From Erythrophleum ivorense (lineage: Eukaryota; Streptophyta; Magnoliopsida; Fabales; Fabaceae): a stretch of DNA of 64,000 bases. The notes beneath the pieces were generated by a model. It was given only the letters and a program-made list of their open reading frames with translations, searched no databases and was not told where the DNA came from. Below are positions 45,911 through 57,642 of the stretch, one piece after another; the stretch's first letter is position 1; each line of letters opens with the position of its first letter. Position numbers and translations under genes: made by a program. Location: assembly GCA_026724425.1 (NCBI GenBank), contig JAIUCV010000005.1, positions 38,785,784 to 38,849,783 of the forward strand, given 5' to 3'.

Positions 45911-48651
45911 TGTAACAACCAGAAAAAAAATTAAAGTCTTGAAATTTTCTAAGTCTGCTATTTATAGCAAGAAATAGCCTAGCTATAGCGAGAGTGCCTG
46001 TTCACTATAGTGAAAATGCTTCTAGCTATAATGAGTTCAGGCATCTCATACAAAAATCAGGGAGTTTCTTGCAATAGCACGCACTGTAGTGAAAACAGGG
46101 GGTCTGAGACTGATACGTGCTCGTCGTAGCGAGGATTATTCTTCGCTATAGCGGGGGTTAGTCTGAAAAAGCGTAAAAAAATGATTTGACTTCTTAAAGT
46201 GTCCAGATCCTTTCCTCCTCTTTTAATCGACTTAAGCTTCGACCAAAACAAAGAAAAGGGCTGAGGAGAGAGAGAGAGACCTAGAGAAGGAAGGAAGAAT
46301 AAGAAAAAGGTAAGCATACCTTAAGATTTTCATTGCTTTTCTTCTTAGAGTTTTGTTCTTCTTTCTTTGCCCTCTCTTTCTATGATTTTGCTTGTTGAGT
46401 TGGCTTTGTTTTGGGCTTAAGTCAAAGGGGGAAGTGTAAGGATTTAAGGATAAAATTTATGCAAAGGAAGAGCCTCTTGTTTTCCTTGAGTATGTTGGTT
46501 CTACAAACTTGAGAGAGTAAGTAAGAGATCCTTGAATTAGAGTGTGATAAGTTAAGAAATGCAAAGAAAGGAAAAGAAGAGTTAGTGAAGTTCTAGAGAG
46601 AGAGAATCCCTAGTTTCTTACATATTTTGTAGGGTTTGCCTTGATGAAGAACGTCTTAGCCTTGTGAGTATTTATTTGAGTTATGAGAAAGTAATTCCAC
46701 GCTCTTTGTTGTGTCTAGGCTCAAGAGAATTGGCTCCATCTAGTTGTGATTGTGAGACCAAGAAGGGAGAAGAGAAATTGAAAGGGAAGGCTTGTGTTGG
46801 CTTATAAGGTAGCTCTCCATTCTTTCTTGTTGCATTCTTGGATGTGTAATAGTCATTGTATGCTTATGTATATGCTTGTATTGTGAGATATACCATTTGA
46901 TGTTGCCTTAATGCATTGGTACCAATATGCTTATGTTTTAGGCTGTGAAAATTGCTCAGGTGAGGTAATACTAAAAGTCCCTTGAGATGGGTGAGGTGGA
47001 GCCAAAAGTCCCTAAACCAAGGGTGAGGCCAATCCAAAAGTCCCAAAAATTGGGTGAAGCTAGACCAAAAGTCCCTAGAGCTTATTCTTGGCATTAATAT
47101 GATATTCATGGCATGAAAATTATGTGTCCTATAATTGTGAATGGTTTGCATGTTTTAACTTATTTATATGCCTTGATTGCTTCCTTGAATGAGTGTATGA
47201 GCTATTGAGATTCCATAAATCTCACCCCTTCCCTCTCCCATCTCATATGATCCAGGTGGAGTTCAAGAGCCTAAGAGTGGAGGCTATAAGGCATAGATGG
47301 CCCTTTTTACACTTTTGCATACTTTGGCATAGTTTGATGTATAGGAAAGCCAAGGTGCTCATGTATACATATTCTTTTTGAGATGTAAATGCTTAAACAG
47401 GTGTAAAAATATATATCAATGATGTATAAACTAGGTATATAGCCAAGGCAATAGAAAAATGAGATTTGACTTCCTTGTGGCTTGTATGCAATAGTGTATT
47501 CTTGCCCGTAGCATGGTGAGTTTGAGATGTATGATGATATGGGCCATTTGGGCGTTTCATATATGCTATGGTTATACTTTAATACTTGTCCAAGAGGTGC
47601 TAGAGCATGTAGGAGACCATTTGCCTCCATTTTAACCTATTCATGGTGTCAAATTGCCAAATTCGTGAGCTCCATCAAAATATAACTAAATGAGCTCTTC
47701 TTGATATGAAATTTGGCATGCCTCTAGAGCTTGTTGAGAGCTTATTGGGAAGCTAAAGTAGGGCATATTTGGAGGTCTAGGGAATATTTGGCAAATTGTT
47801 GAAGTTGGAGAATTTTTTAGTTTTGGTTATTGTACTGTGCAAATAGGTCCGAAAATGAATCTGTGTTATTCGTAGACCAAACAGTGTTTAATTGTCATGA
47901 AATTTCATGAAAATAAACTAGATATCCACAGTGACCTATACCAACTAGAAGCACCTTAATTAGAGGTCTGTAGAGGAGAAATAACTTTCTGAAGTTCTGT
48001 GTCAGTATTAAGGAAGCCATCAAATCTTCATTAATGTTCCATCAGTTTTCGAGGTCCTAAGGCTACTGAAATGATCTAAACTCATTTTTATCCTCTATTC
48101 AACATTTCTATCTTTCCAAATTGGTATAGTTTTCCTAGATTGGATTTTTATGGAATTAGTTATGAATTTTTGAAGTTTATGACAACAAGCTGCATGAATA
48201 CCACAAACAGCCAGACCTTTGTCTCTTTTTTGATATCAAACATGATCCAAACGCTGAGATTTGGTTGGAAATTATTTTTAACGTAAAGTTAATATCTAGA
48301 GCTTTCCAGAAACCTATGGTTTTAATTTTTATTTTTTTAGAATTAGTTATGATTTTCTAAAGTTAGAGCCAAAAATCTGACTTTTGGGCCCATTTGAGAA
48401 ATTGTATTTTCTTGGTTTTTGGCTTTATATCCATGGTTCACAGATTGTTTTATGTTATGTATGAGTTGTATAAATGGAGTTTGAGTAGAGAATGTGAATG
48501 ATGGGTTCACGAGACCCACGGGGCAAAATATGAGCATTTAAACCCTGACTTAAAGTGTTAAAATACCACGGTTTTAGTCAATTTCATTAGAAATCATATG
48601 GAATCAAGCCAAGAGGGAGATTAATTGAGGTTAAGACATTATGGTGTTACA
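45911..48651 (+). mobile_element. Solo LTR E-b (plus), nested in LTR E
   Basis: Begins TGTAACAACC and ends GGTGTTACA, 2741 bp, shorter than its relatives. The flanks AAAAT (45906-45910) and AAAAC (48652-48656) match at four of five bases, consistent with an aged target duplication. The LTR E sequence on the two sides joins into the family order when E-b is removed, comparing with 58800-58900 of LTR J. The minisatellite is at 46955-47085 and boxes are at 48156 and 48343. It is the innermost, youngest layer found. Confidence 0.75.
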
Positions 48652-51600
48652 AAAACTCCATGGACTCCAAATACTTTTCATGGCTTGACCTAGAGCACTT
48701 GAGAGGGGTAGAGAGTGTTTTAATTAGTTCTAAACTTGGTTTGGGACCATAGGTGATGGAAGAAGATGAGAGAAACCGTTGGGAAAAACTTAGAAGGCAT
48801 AGATTGAGAGTTGGGTCAATAAGTTCCATAATGTAGCCTTAAGAAGCAACTTGTATCTAGATTCTTGGGAATGAGTTTATGATGACTTCAAGGAGTCTAA
48901 ATGGAACCAAGAGGCCTAGATATGAGAAGGGAATGAAGCTAAGAGCTTGAATTATGGTAGTTGCTTCAATAGGCCATTAATGGAGCTATTATGGAACCAA
49001 TAAACCAAGTGTGCTCCTTAAGTGTGTGTATAATGCTTTGTCTTGTTTTAATGGAGTAACTGAATCCTCTTTGTTGTGTCTAGGCCAAAGAACTCAAGAT
49101 CCATCTAGTTATGGGTGTATAGCCAAAAAAGGGAAGGAATAGCAAAAGGAAAGCTTGTGTTGGCTTGCAAGGTAGCTCTTCACTCCTTGTTGCATTCTTG
49201 GATGTACGATAGTCATTGAATGCTTATATGTGTATTTGTATTACATGACATGCCATTTGATGTCGCCTTGGTGCATTGGTACCAATCTACTTTATGAATT
49301 GTGTTTTGATTGTGAAAGTTGCTCTTAAGGGTGAGGTGGTGCCAAAAAGTCCCTTGAAATAGGTGAGGTAGAGCCAAAAATCCCTAAGAATAGGTAAGAT
49401 AAGGCCAAAAGCCTCATGGATGAGTGAGGCTAAGTCAAAAGTCCTTGAACCAAGGGTGAGGCTAATCCAAAAGTCCTAAAAATGGGGTAAGGCTAGACCA
49501 AGAGTCCCTAGAGCTTATTCTTAGCCTTGATATGATTTTCATGGCATGAAGATTATGTGTTGAATGATTCTTGATGATCTTGGACGCTTATTTGCATGCT
49601 TTGACTTATTTATATGCCTTGATTGCTTTCTTGAATGAGTGTATGAATTATTGAGATTCTTTGAATCTTACCCCCTTCCCTTTCCCATCACACCATATCT
49701 AGGTAGTGTTCAAGAGGCTAAAGATGAAAGCTAAGGAGTTTGAAGGAATATCTCTTGACAAGTGTATTGTTTTGTGTAGTTTTTTATGTAAAAGAATGTC
49801 AAAATGTCTATGTATATATTATTTTTTTAGATATAAATATTTGAACAAATGTAAAAGTATGTATGAATGATATGAGAATCAAATTGGGAGCCAAATCAAT
49901 GAGACTGTAAGATTAGGACATTTGGTGGCTTGTATGTAGCTATGCATTCTCATATGTAGCATGGTGAAATTGAGATGCATGATGGTTTAGACCACTTGTG
50001 CAGTTCATATATAATGCATTCTTACTTGAAAACTTGCCCAAGAAGTACTAGACCATGTAAGAGGCTATATGGACCCAAAATGACCATTTCATGCTACCAA
50101 ATTTGCCAAATTCAAGAGCTACATCAAGATTTGACCAAATGACCTCTTCTTGGTCTAAAACTTGGCATGCTTATAGGTCTTGTCTAAAGCTTTTTGGGAA
50201 GATAAAGTTCATATCATTTGGAGCTTTAGAGAATTTTTGGTGAATTTTCAAAGTTAGCAAAATTCTTTCAATTTGACAATGGTACTATACAAATGATTAG
50301 TAGTTTCACCTCTGTCACTCGTGGGCCAAATGGTGTCCAATGGCTATGAAATTTTACAAGGATAAACTATACATTCACAGTGACCTATACCAACTACAAG
50401 CACCTCAATTGGCAATCTGTAGAGAGAGAACTAATTTTTTAAAGTTTTACATCAGCAGATCTTAGTTATTGTTCCATCAGTTTTTGAGATCTAAAGCCTT
50501 CTAAACTGGTTTGGCCTTATTTTTTTTCCTCTAGTTAACATTTTTAGCTTTCTAAATTGATATAGTTTAGCTAAATTTTAGTTTTGTGGAATTAGTTATG
50601 AAATTTGAAGTTTATATTAGTACATTATATTAGAAACGCTGGCAGTCTGACCTTTCAAGCTTTTCTATTATCAAATGTGGTACAAATGATGTTATTATGG
50701 CTTGGAACTATTTTTAGTATAAATTTAACATCTAGAGCTTTCCAAAGAGCTATCATTTGCTTGATTCCCCTTTTTAAAATTAATTATGATTTTTCAAAGT
50801 TGATGCCAAAAATTTGAATTCTAGACCCACGAGCAAAATGTAATTTTTCTAGTTTTTTAGCTTCAAATCTGTGGTTTATAGATTGTTTTATGCTATGTAT
50901 AAATTCTATGAATAGATTTTGAGTATAGAATGTGATTGATGGGTTCACGGGACGCACAAGACAAAGTATGGACATTTAAACCCTGACGTAATGCAATAAA
51001 ATGGCATGGTTTTACTCCTTTTCTTTGGAATTTCATGGAATCAAGTTTAAGTGAAGGATAATTGAGTCTAATGTATTATGGTGTTACACTCACCTTTATT
51101 AGGGGACTTTTGGAATCACTAAACCCATACAAGCCAAAAAATATTCATAAAACATATTTCAAGATTATCATGGTACCATGGTATGTGGATAATGGCTAGA
51201 AACATTCTCATGGCATAAACATACATACAAGCACTCAACAACAAGAAAATATCCAAACCATACATGAGAGAAAGGCTAGAGAGCTACCTTAGAGCAATTG
51301 CATGCAATTTTCTCTTGGAATTCTTTTCCCCCTTCTTGGCTAAGCCTTGTAATTAGGTGCCCTTAGTTCTCTTGGCCTAGACACATCAAGAGAGGCATAA
51401 ATCACTCATGGAAACAAGATTTGGCATCATACATACTCTATGTGAAGCTACTTTGTTCTATGGCTCCATTACACTTCCATACAAGACCTTATGAAGCAAC
51501 TAAGAGCATTCATGATCTTGGCTCCTGTTCTCATTCATCTTAGGTCTTTTGACTCCTTTTAGACTCCTTGGAGTCATCACACATTCATTTTAAGGAGCCT

Positions 51601-52518
51601 AACTATAAGTTACTTCCTAAAGTCTCATTATAGAGCCTACACCTCCATCTTACATTCCAAGGTTTCTAATTTTTTTTCAAAGTTTCCTTTGATGTTCTTC
51701 CATCATATCTAGTCCCATTCTAGGCTGAGAATAAATTAAAACACTCCCTAGGTCTATAAACCATGCTTGGCCGAGACTAGAGCATCATTAGTGCACCAAT
51801 GGATTTTGCAACTTCTCTTGAAGGAAATGGCACATGTAAGGCTTTCTAGGTGTCTCAGAAACCTATATACACTCTTAGAAAATTAGAAATACCATTAGAA
51901 AGCTTCATACATACCATCGTGCAATAAAAACCCTAGGTTTTGGAAACCAATTTTCTAATGCCTCTTTTGGAATTTCTTTGCATATACTTGTTTCTCACCC
52001 TCAAAAATCTAGGTTTCATACTTGGCTTAGGTCAGAATTTACTCCCTCTTGGTTGTTCTATATGAGGCCAAAATTCATCCATGGAGGAACAAGAAGAAGG
52101 AAGCAAGGGAAGCCATGAAATTACCTTAATTCTTTAGCCTTTTCAAGAGCTTTCTCCTTGGCTATAGCTTCTCTTTGGAGTTTTGAACTTCCTCCCTCTG
52201 AACATGACTCAAAATAGATCCGAATTACACACCAAAATGATGGAAAGAAAGAGGAGAAGGAGGAGAGCAAGTTTAATGAAGGAAGAAGCAAGAAATTTCT
52301 TAATTTTTCTTACCTTTTCTTAGGCTTTTCTCCTCCCTTGAAGCTCCCTTTTGTGCGCCCTTCTTAGCAAAACATTTCCCTGGTTTTAGGCAAAAGTTAT
52401 GTCAACTAATGTGAGGGAGAAGTGGGACGCCTCATATATATAGCTAGGGAACCAGTTAAGATATTTCAAAATGCTAATTTTGCCCTTTGCTCTTGGCTTC
52501 TTCCCTCAAGGCTCATTT

Positions 52519-54316
52519 TGTAACACCATAAATTCTAACTCATTTCATGCCATTCATAAGCTTTATATCATCAATTCCACAAGAGCATATAAAAAAGAGG
52601 ATGAAAATAATAGATTTCTTTGCATTGCGCTATATTTAAAAATTTGTGCTCGGTGTCACATGGATCGTATGAGCACATGCTATGTATTCTCATATTTAAT
52701 TGCATCATTACAACTCAATTGCATCACAAAATCATGTCTACAACTCATAGAAACCAAAATGGAGCATGAAATATGGAGTTTTATTCTTGGCTAGCATTGC
52801 TACACTTTCTGACCAAACTTTGGAAAATCATAACTAAATCTAAAAAAATCAAAATCATGCAATCTTGGTCATTATGGAAATTTTAGGATGTATACTTCAT
52901 ATAAAAATATGCCCAGACTATAACATGCATCAAAGAGGACATTTGATATCCAAAATGATCCAAAAGTATGATTGAATTCTGGAACTGTCACAGAATTCTA
53001 CAGAAAACTTTGAAAATGTCCAATTAATTCTAAAACAATCCAATTCATGCAAATGATACCAATTTAGAAAGCTATGGATGTTAGCTAGAGAGGAAAAATA
53101 TCTCCATATCAGTTCATCAAGTCCAGATCTCAAAATTTAATGGAACAGTACTTATGGTTGGGCAAAATTACTAATACTGGACAGAAACTTCAAAAATTCA
53201 TATCTCCCTCTCTAGACTCCAAATGAGGTGCTTCTAGTTGGCACAAGTCATTGTAATTGTATAGTTTCTTTGTATAAAATTTCATGGCAATTGGACATCA
53301 TTGAAGCCTCGTGTGACATAATGCAATTTCAGACCAAATGAATAGTGCAGCAAACCAGAAACATAAATTTTGCCAAATTTGAAAAATTTTCAAATATTCT
53401 GTAGACTTTCAAAAATTATAATCTTTAGTTTTCCAAAAAGATCTCAATGAGACCTAATCGTATGCCAAATTTCAGATCAAGACTAACTCATTTGGCCAAA
53501 AAGTGATATAGGATTCCATTATAGTAAAATTTGGCTCCATATGGGGTACCAAATTTGCCAAATAGCTTTCCCTTAGTTGTGGCACCTTTTGGGCAAGTCT
53601 AAAAGCACATATAAGACTTGTGTGAGCTACTCAAATGGTCCCAAATTTCATGCATCTCATTTTGGCCATTTAACCCACACTTATGCACATTTACATTATA
53701 CTTTCACATTGCATACTTTGGCATTACATACTCAAAATATATGCTAGAGTTCATACATCATATTCATACATCTAAACATCACATAATATCATATTTACAC
53801 AAGTCTCAAGATTCATAGGCCATTTACAACATCATATACATCATGAACCATCATTATGCTTTTAAGTTGGATAAAACAAGGCATATACTTGTCAATCTCC
53901 CTTCTTCATTGTTGTTGGCTCCCATTGCCATAGCTATTTGGTCCACCTAGCATGTTAGATCATTGGAGAGGAGGGAATGAGATTCAAAGAATCCCAATAG
54001 CTCATCTCCCATTCAATCATACATAATATGTGTAAAGCAAGCTTTACAAATGCATACATGGAGAAAATCAAAGTCATTGACATTTTAAAGGCAAACTTGG
54101 TATATGAACAAATCATACAAGACATTCAAGAGCTCACCAAGTGTTTAGATTGACCTCACACTTCTCATGGATTTTGGACTTGCCTCGCCCATTCTTTGAG
54201 AGCTTTGGACTCAACCATACTCTTAGGATCCCATTTTACTTTTGGGAGACTCTTTACTTTGTCTCAACCAAGCTCAAGGGTTCTTAGCTCATCTTCACCA
54301 AAGGGAAGAGTTCTTG
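52519..54316 (-). mobile_element. LTR F (minus), 3' part, nested in LTR D
   Basis: Starts with the family 3' end TGTAACACCATA at 52519 and runs through the TTAGTTATGAATT-type modules into the minisatellite (54125-54300), where LTR G cuts it. Its 5' half was not found after G, so no target duplication can be scored. Confidence 0.65.
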
Positions 54317-55800
54317 TGTAACGCCATATATTTCTAGCTTGCTTCCTATCATTTCTAAGTTTCCCATGATGAATTGCACAAAAGGGAATGGAAAATGGCA
54401 TTAAAATAATGCCTTATTTCGTGTTGTGTCGTGTATGAAAATTTCATTCGGTGTCACACAAACCATATGAGCTCATACATCACATTCTCATATTTAATTA
54501 CATACATACAACTCATTTGCATCACCAAAGTTGGCCCATAACTCGTGGAATTCAAAGGGGAGCATCAAACTCACACTATTATTTTTGGCCAAATTCTCAG
54601 TTTTTTTGTCACAACTTCGGAAATTCATAACTAAATCTACAAAAATCAAAACCCAACAAACTTTACCATCTTAGAGAGCTCTAGATGTCTACCCCATGGT
54701 AAAAATAATTTCAGCTCATGAATCATTAATGGGAGAACATTTGACATCTGAAAAGCCACTGAGATCGCTGCTGTCTGGGCTACTGGTTCAATTTATTGAT
54801 ATGAAGTTTCAGAATTCATAACTAATTCTAAGAAATTTGAAATCATTCATTCTTGGTCATTATAGAACTATACACATGTCTAATTTATGCCAAAAATATG
54901 CCCAGGGCATGAAACATAACACAAGAAGCGTTTGACAATAGAAAGTGGGCAAAGGTTTGGACAGCTACTAGTACTGATGCAAGTGTCTGCTATAAACTTC
55001 AAAAATTTCTAATTAATTCCAAAAAAATCCAATCTATTAAAATAATACTAATTTGGAAATATATGAATGTTAAATTTATGGTAAAAATAGATTCATACCA
55101 GAGCAAGCACGTTTAGCCACTGAAATTCAATGGAACAGTGACTCAGGTCGTGCTACACTACTGTTGCTATTCCAGAAATTCAAAAATTCATATCTCTTAG
55201 CTCAGACCTCCAAATGAGGTGATTCTAGTTGCTACAAGTCACTATGAATTCCTAGTTTCTATATATAAAATTTCATAGCCATTGGAACACTTTTGCCACT
55301 CAGATGATATAATTTCACAACTGACTAAATGAACAGTACTAGTGCAAATCCAAAATTATGATACCAAATTTGAAAAATTATAAAAATTTCCACAGACCTC
55401 CAAATGACCTAATTTTTAGCTTCTCAAAAAGCTCTAGGTAAGATCTAGTTGCATACAAATTTTCAAGTCAAGAAGAGGTCATTTGGTCAGACTTTGCTAT
55501 AGCTCAAGAATATGGCAATTTTGGTCCCAACAAGAGGCAAATTTGGTTCAAATGAGCTATCCATTGTTCCACACACATTTGAGCAACTTAGAAAGCATAA
55601 ATATAGCATAAATAAGTCCCTCATAAGGTCTGAACCCTCATGCAACTCAAATTCATCATGCCACTTCCATAAACATACATACACAAGTGGGCTCCCAAGT
55701 GGTCAAAATACACAATTCTATTCATTAAACTTTATTCTTGATACATACACTAACTTTACATAATTTTACACTTGTTCAAAGTATTATGGCTCAAAAAATA
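54317..55800 (-). mobile_element. LTR G (minus), 3' part, inserted in the minisatellite of LTR F
   Basis: Starts TGTAACGCCATA at 54317, and its sequence follows the family order back to roughly 1.45 kb from the 3' end. At about 55775-55800 it jumps to the 5'-terminal 190 bp of an LTR, marking a deletion of some 2 kb. Short frames within it are noncoding. Confidence 0.6.
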
Positions 55801-55992
55801 ACATTTACATATCTACTTTGACACCTCTGACCTTGGATCCTCATTATTTAAGATTTAAATTATTATTTTAATTTTATTGGACCCCTGATCATTTTATCCG
55901 AGGAACTTGCTTTTATATTTAGTGAGTTTCGTATGTTTACAGAGAAATCGAGCATTATATTTCTTACGTTTATGGAGGAATCGAATGTTACA

Positions 55993-56270
55993 TCCCCTCA
56001 CTAAACATGTTAATGAGGAATTAGGGGCAGAAGTTTATCCCTTACTATTTTTCAAATTTTTTGTTGTATGACATTGTAGGAGGTTACAATATAAATTGCG
56101 ATTTTGTCGCAATTTGAGAAGATTTAGATTTTCAAAGTGTCAAAATTGCTAGGGTTGTTTTGAATTTTGATAATATGATATTATAATATATATCAATATT
56201 TGCCAACCATTTTAGGCTTATTCATAATTTTCATTTAAAATCATTATAATGGACAAGGAAGGCCTATAAT
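55993..56270. mobile_element. CACTA-like element H2, right part
   Basis: Resumes the alignment with H1 exactly after the LTR stack: TTAATGAGGAATTAGG, TTTTGTTGTATGACATTG, GAAGATTTAGATTTTCA, TTTGCCAACCAT, AATGGACAAGGA. The match ends near 56270, so the CACTA right terminus is missing from this copy. Confidence 0.7.
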
Positions 56271-57642
56271 AACTTTTAAAAAATAAATAACATAAATAAA
56301 TTATAAAAAATTTCTTTTCTTTTATTTTCCTTTTTATTTCTTCTCTTCAATGCGTTCCCTATCCTTCAGTCATGATGAAGCTCGTTCCACTTTGTGCATC
56401 ATCTCCTATGGCTATCGTTGTTTCTTCGCCACCTTGAGGTCATCGCCAGCATTGAGTGGCCCTCTTAAAAGCATCTTTGTTTTTCATCCACGATGTAGAG
56501 ATCTGAAGAGCTGGTTGTTTGTGCCATCAGTTATGGTAAGCCCCCTACCATTCTTACTTCACTTTTTCTTTAATTTTTGGTTGCAATCTCTGGATTTTTG
56601 TCTTCCTCCTTTCGATTTCAACCCAACCCATTTCTAAGAAGGTTGGAAACATTGCTCCTTCCTTTCCTTTTCTTATCGGTTGAGAAAAGCTCTAGGAATT
56701 TAGGGTTTTTGAAATGAACCATCTGATTGTGTTATCTATGCATTAATTTTCAATTTTTGGTCCATCAAGGTAATTTCTAGACTTAAATTATGACTTAGTA
56801 GCTAAATGAGAATACCTAAGTTCATAGGTTGATCATAAAGATAAAGAAAAAGGCTAGGAAGTAGAACTCTTAGTAAATTAGATATTATTGGATACAATAG
56901 ATGCTAAGAATTGCTAATGTAAGCCTATGTGATAATGTGGTGAATTATGAATGCTGTTAGGAAGCTTTGTGAAGGTTGATATTGAATGGAAGCAGGTGCC
57001 ACGATAGTGACTGGTATCATTGGTGAGTAGATAACAATTTATAACTTGTTTATTAGATTCTTATATTATTTGTAAACCTAAGATATTAGTAATCAAATCA
57101 TAATCAAATGACTTATGCATTATTTTAACAAAGTAGACTCATAAATTGCCTATCCTTCATGTACTTGAGCTAATAGTATAATAAGACAGGTTGAAGTTGA
57201 TATTTAGTATTATGTGCCAATGTAATTAAGGTAAGCACTTCTTGATGAGATTGATACATCATTCGTAAGTCAAAGTATGTTTCTATAGTAACCATTACCA
57301 AGATTTTTAAATTTGATTCATTTACTAATCAAATATACTTGTATATATATATGTATATAATTATATATAATAATGTATTTTTATATTTTATTTTTATTTT
57401 ATTTGGTTGTATATTAAAGTAACTGGACTAGATATTGGAGTGTTTAATTCATCAATTATTAGTTTATTCATTTAATAAAGCATTTTATTATTTCTATTTG
57501 ATTTAAAACCTTAACTAATCACTTTAACTTAGGGCATAATTACCTAATCGCTACTAATACTAGAGATGTAATTCATTGTGGATACAAGTCACTTAATCCC
57601 TATAGTAAGATAAAAGATTTGATGGAATTCATATATGCAAGC
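56271..57642. other. Intergenic with one unexplained open frame
   Basis: A 95-codon plus-strand frame (56350-56637) lies in slightly GC-richer sequence and is followed by a donor-like TATGGTAAGCC at 56533. It resembles no family I know, and its length is unremarkable. A TA microsatellite lies near 57342-57372. The remainder shows nothing recognisable. Confidence 0.3.

Larger units (their letters stand above)
45038..51088 (+). mobile_element. Solo LTR E (plus), inserted in LTR D and itself split
   Basis: Begins TGTAACATCC and ends GGTGTTACA, with the perfect duplication CTCAC at 45033-45037 and 51089-51093. Interrupted by LTR E-b (45911-48651); without it the LTR is about 3.3 kb. The insertion point falls in D's minisatellite, whose repeat motif itself contains CTCAC. 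E's own minisatellite is at 49330-49510 and its boxes are at 50592 and 50780. Near its 5' end lies an array of TATAGCGA-type motifs (45091-45250). Confidence 0.85.
43311..55992 (-). mobile_element. LTR D (minus) and the nested LTR stack it contains
   Basis: D starts TGTAATACC at 43311 and runs to 45037, resumes at 51094-52518 after the insertion of LTR E, and is then cut by LTR F. The last 190 bp (about 55800-55992), whose reverse complement starts TGTAACATTCGA, match the 5' end of the family and are probably D's own 5' end. The flanks TTCCT (43306-43310) and TCCCC (55993-55997) match at only three of five positions, but both abut H2 sequence that is contiguous in H1, so one insertion event is well supported. 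Assignment of the final 190 bp to D rather than to F or G is inference. Confidence 0.6.
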
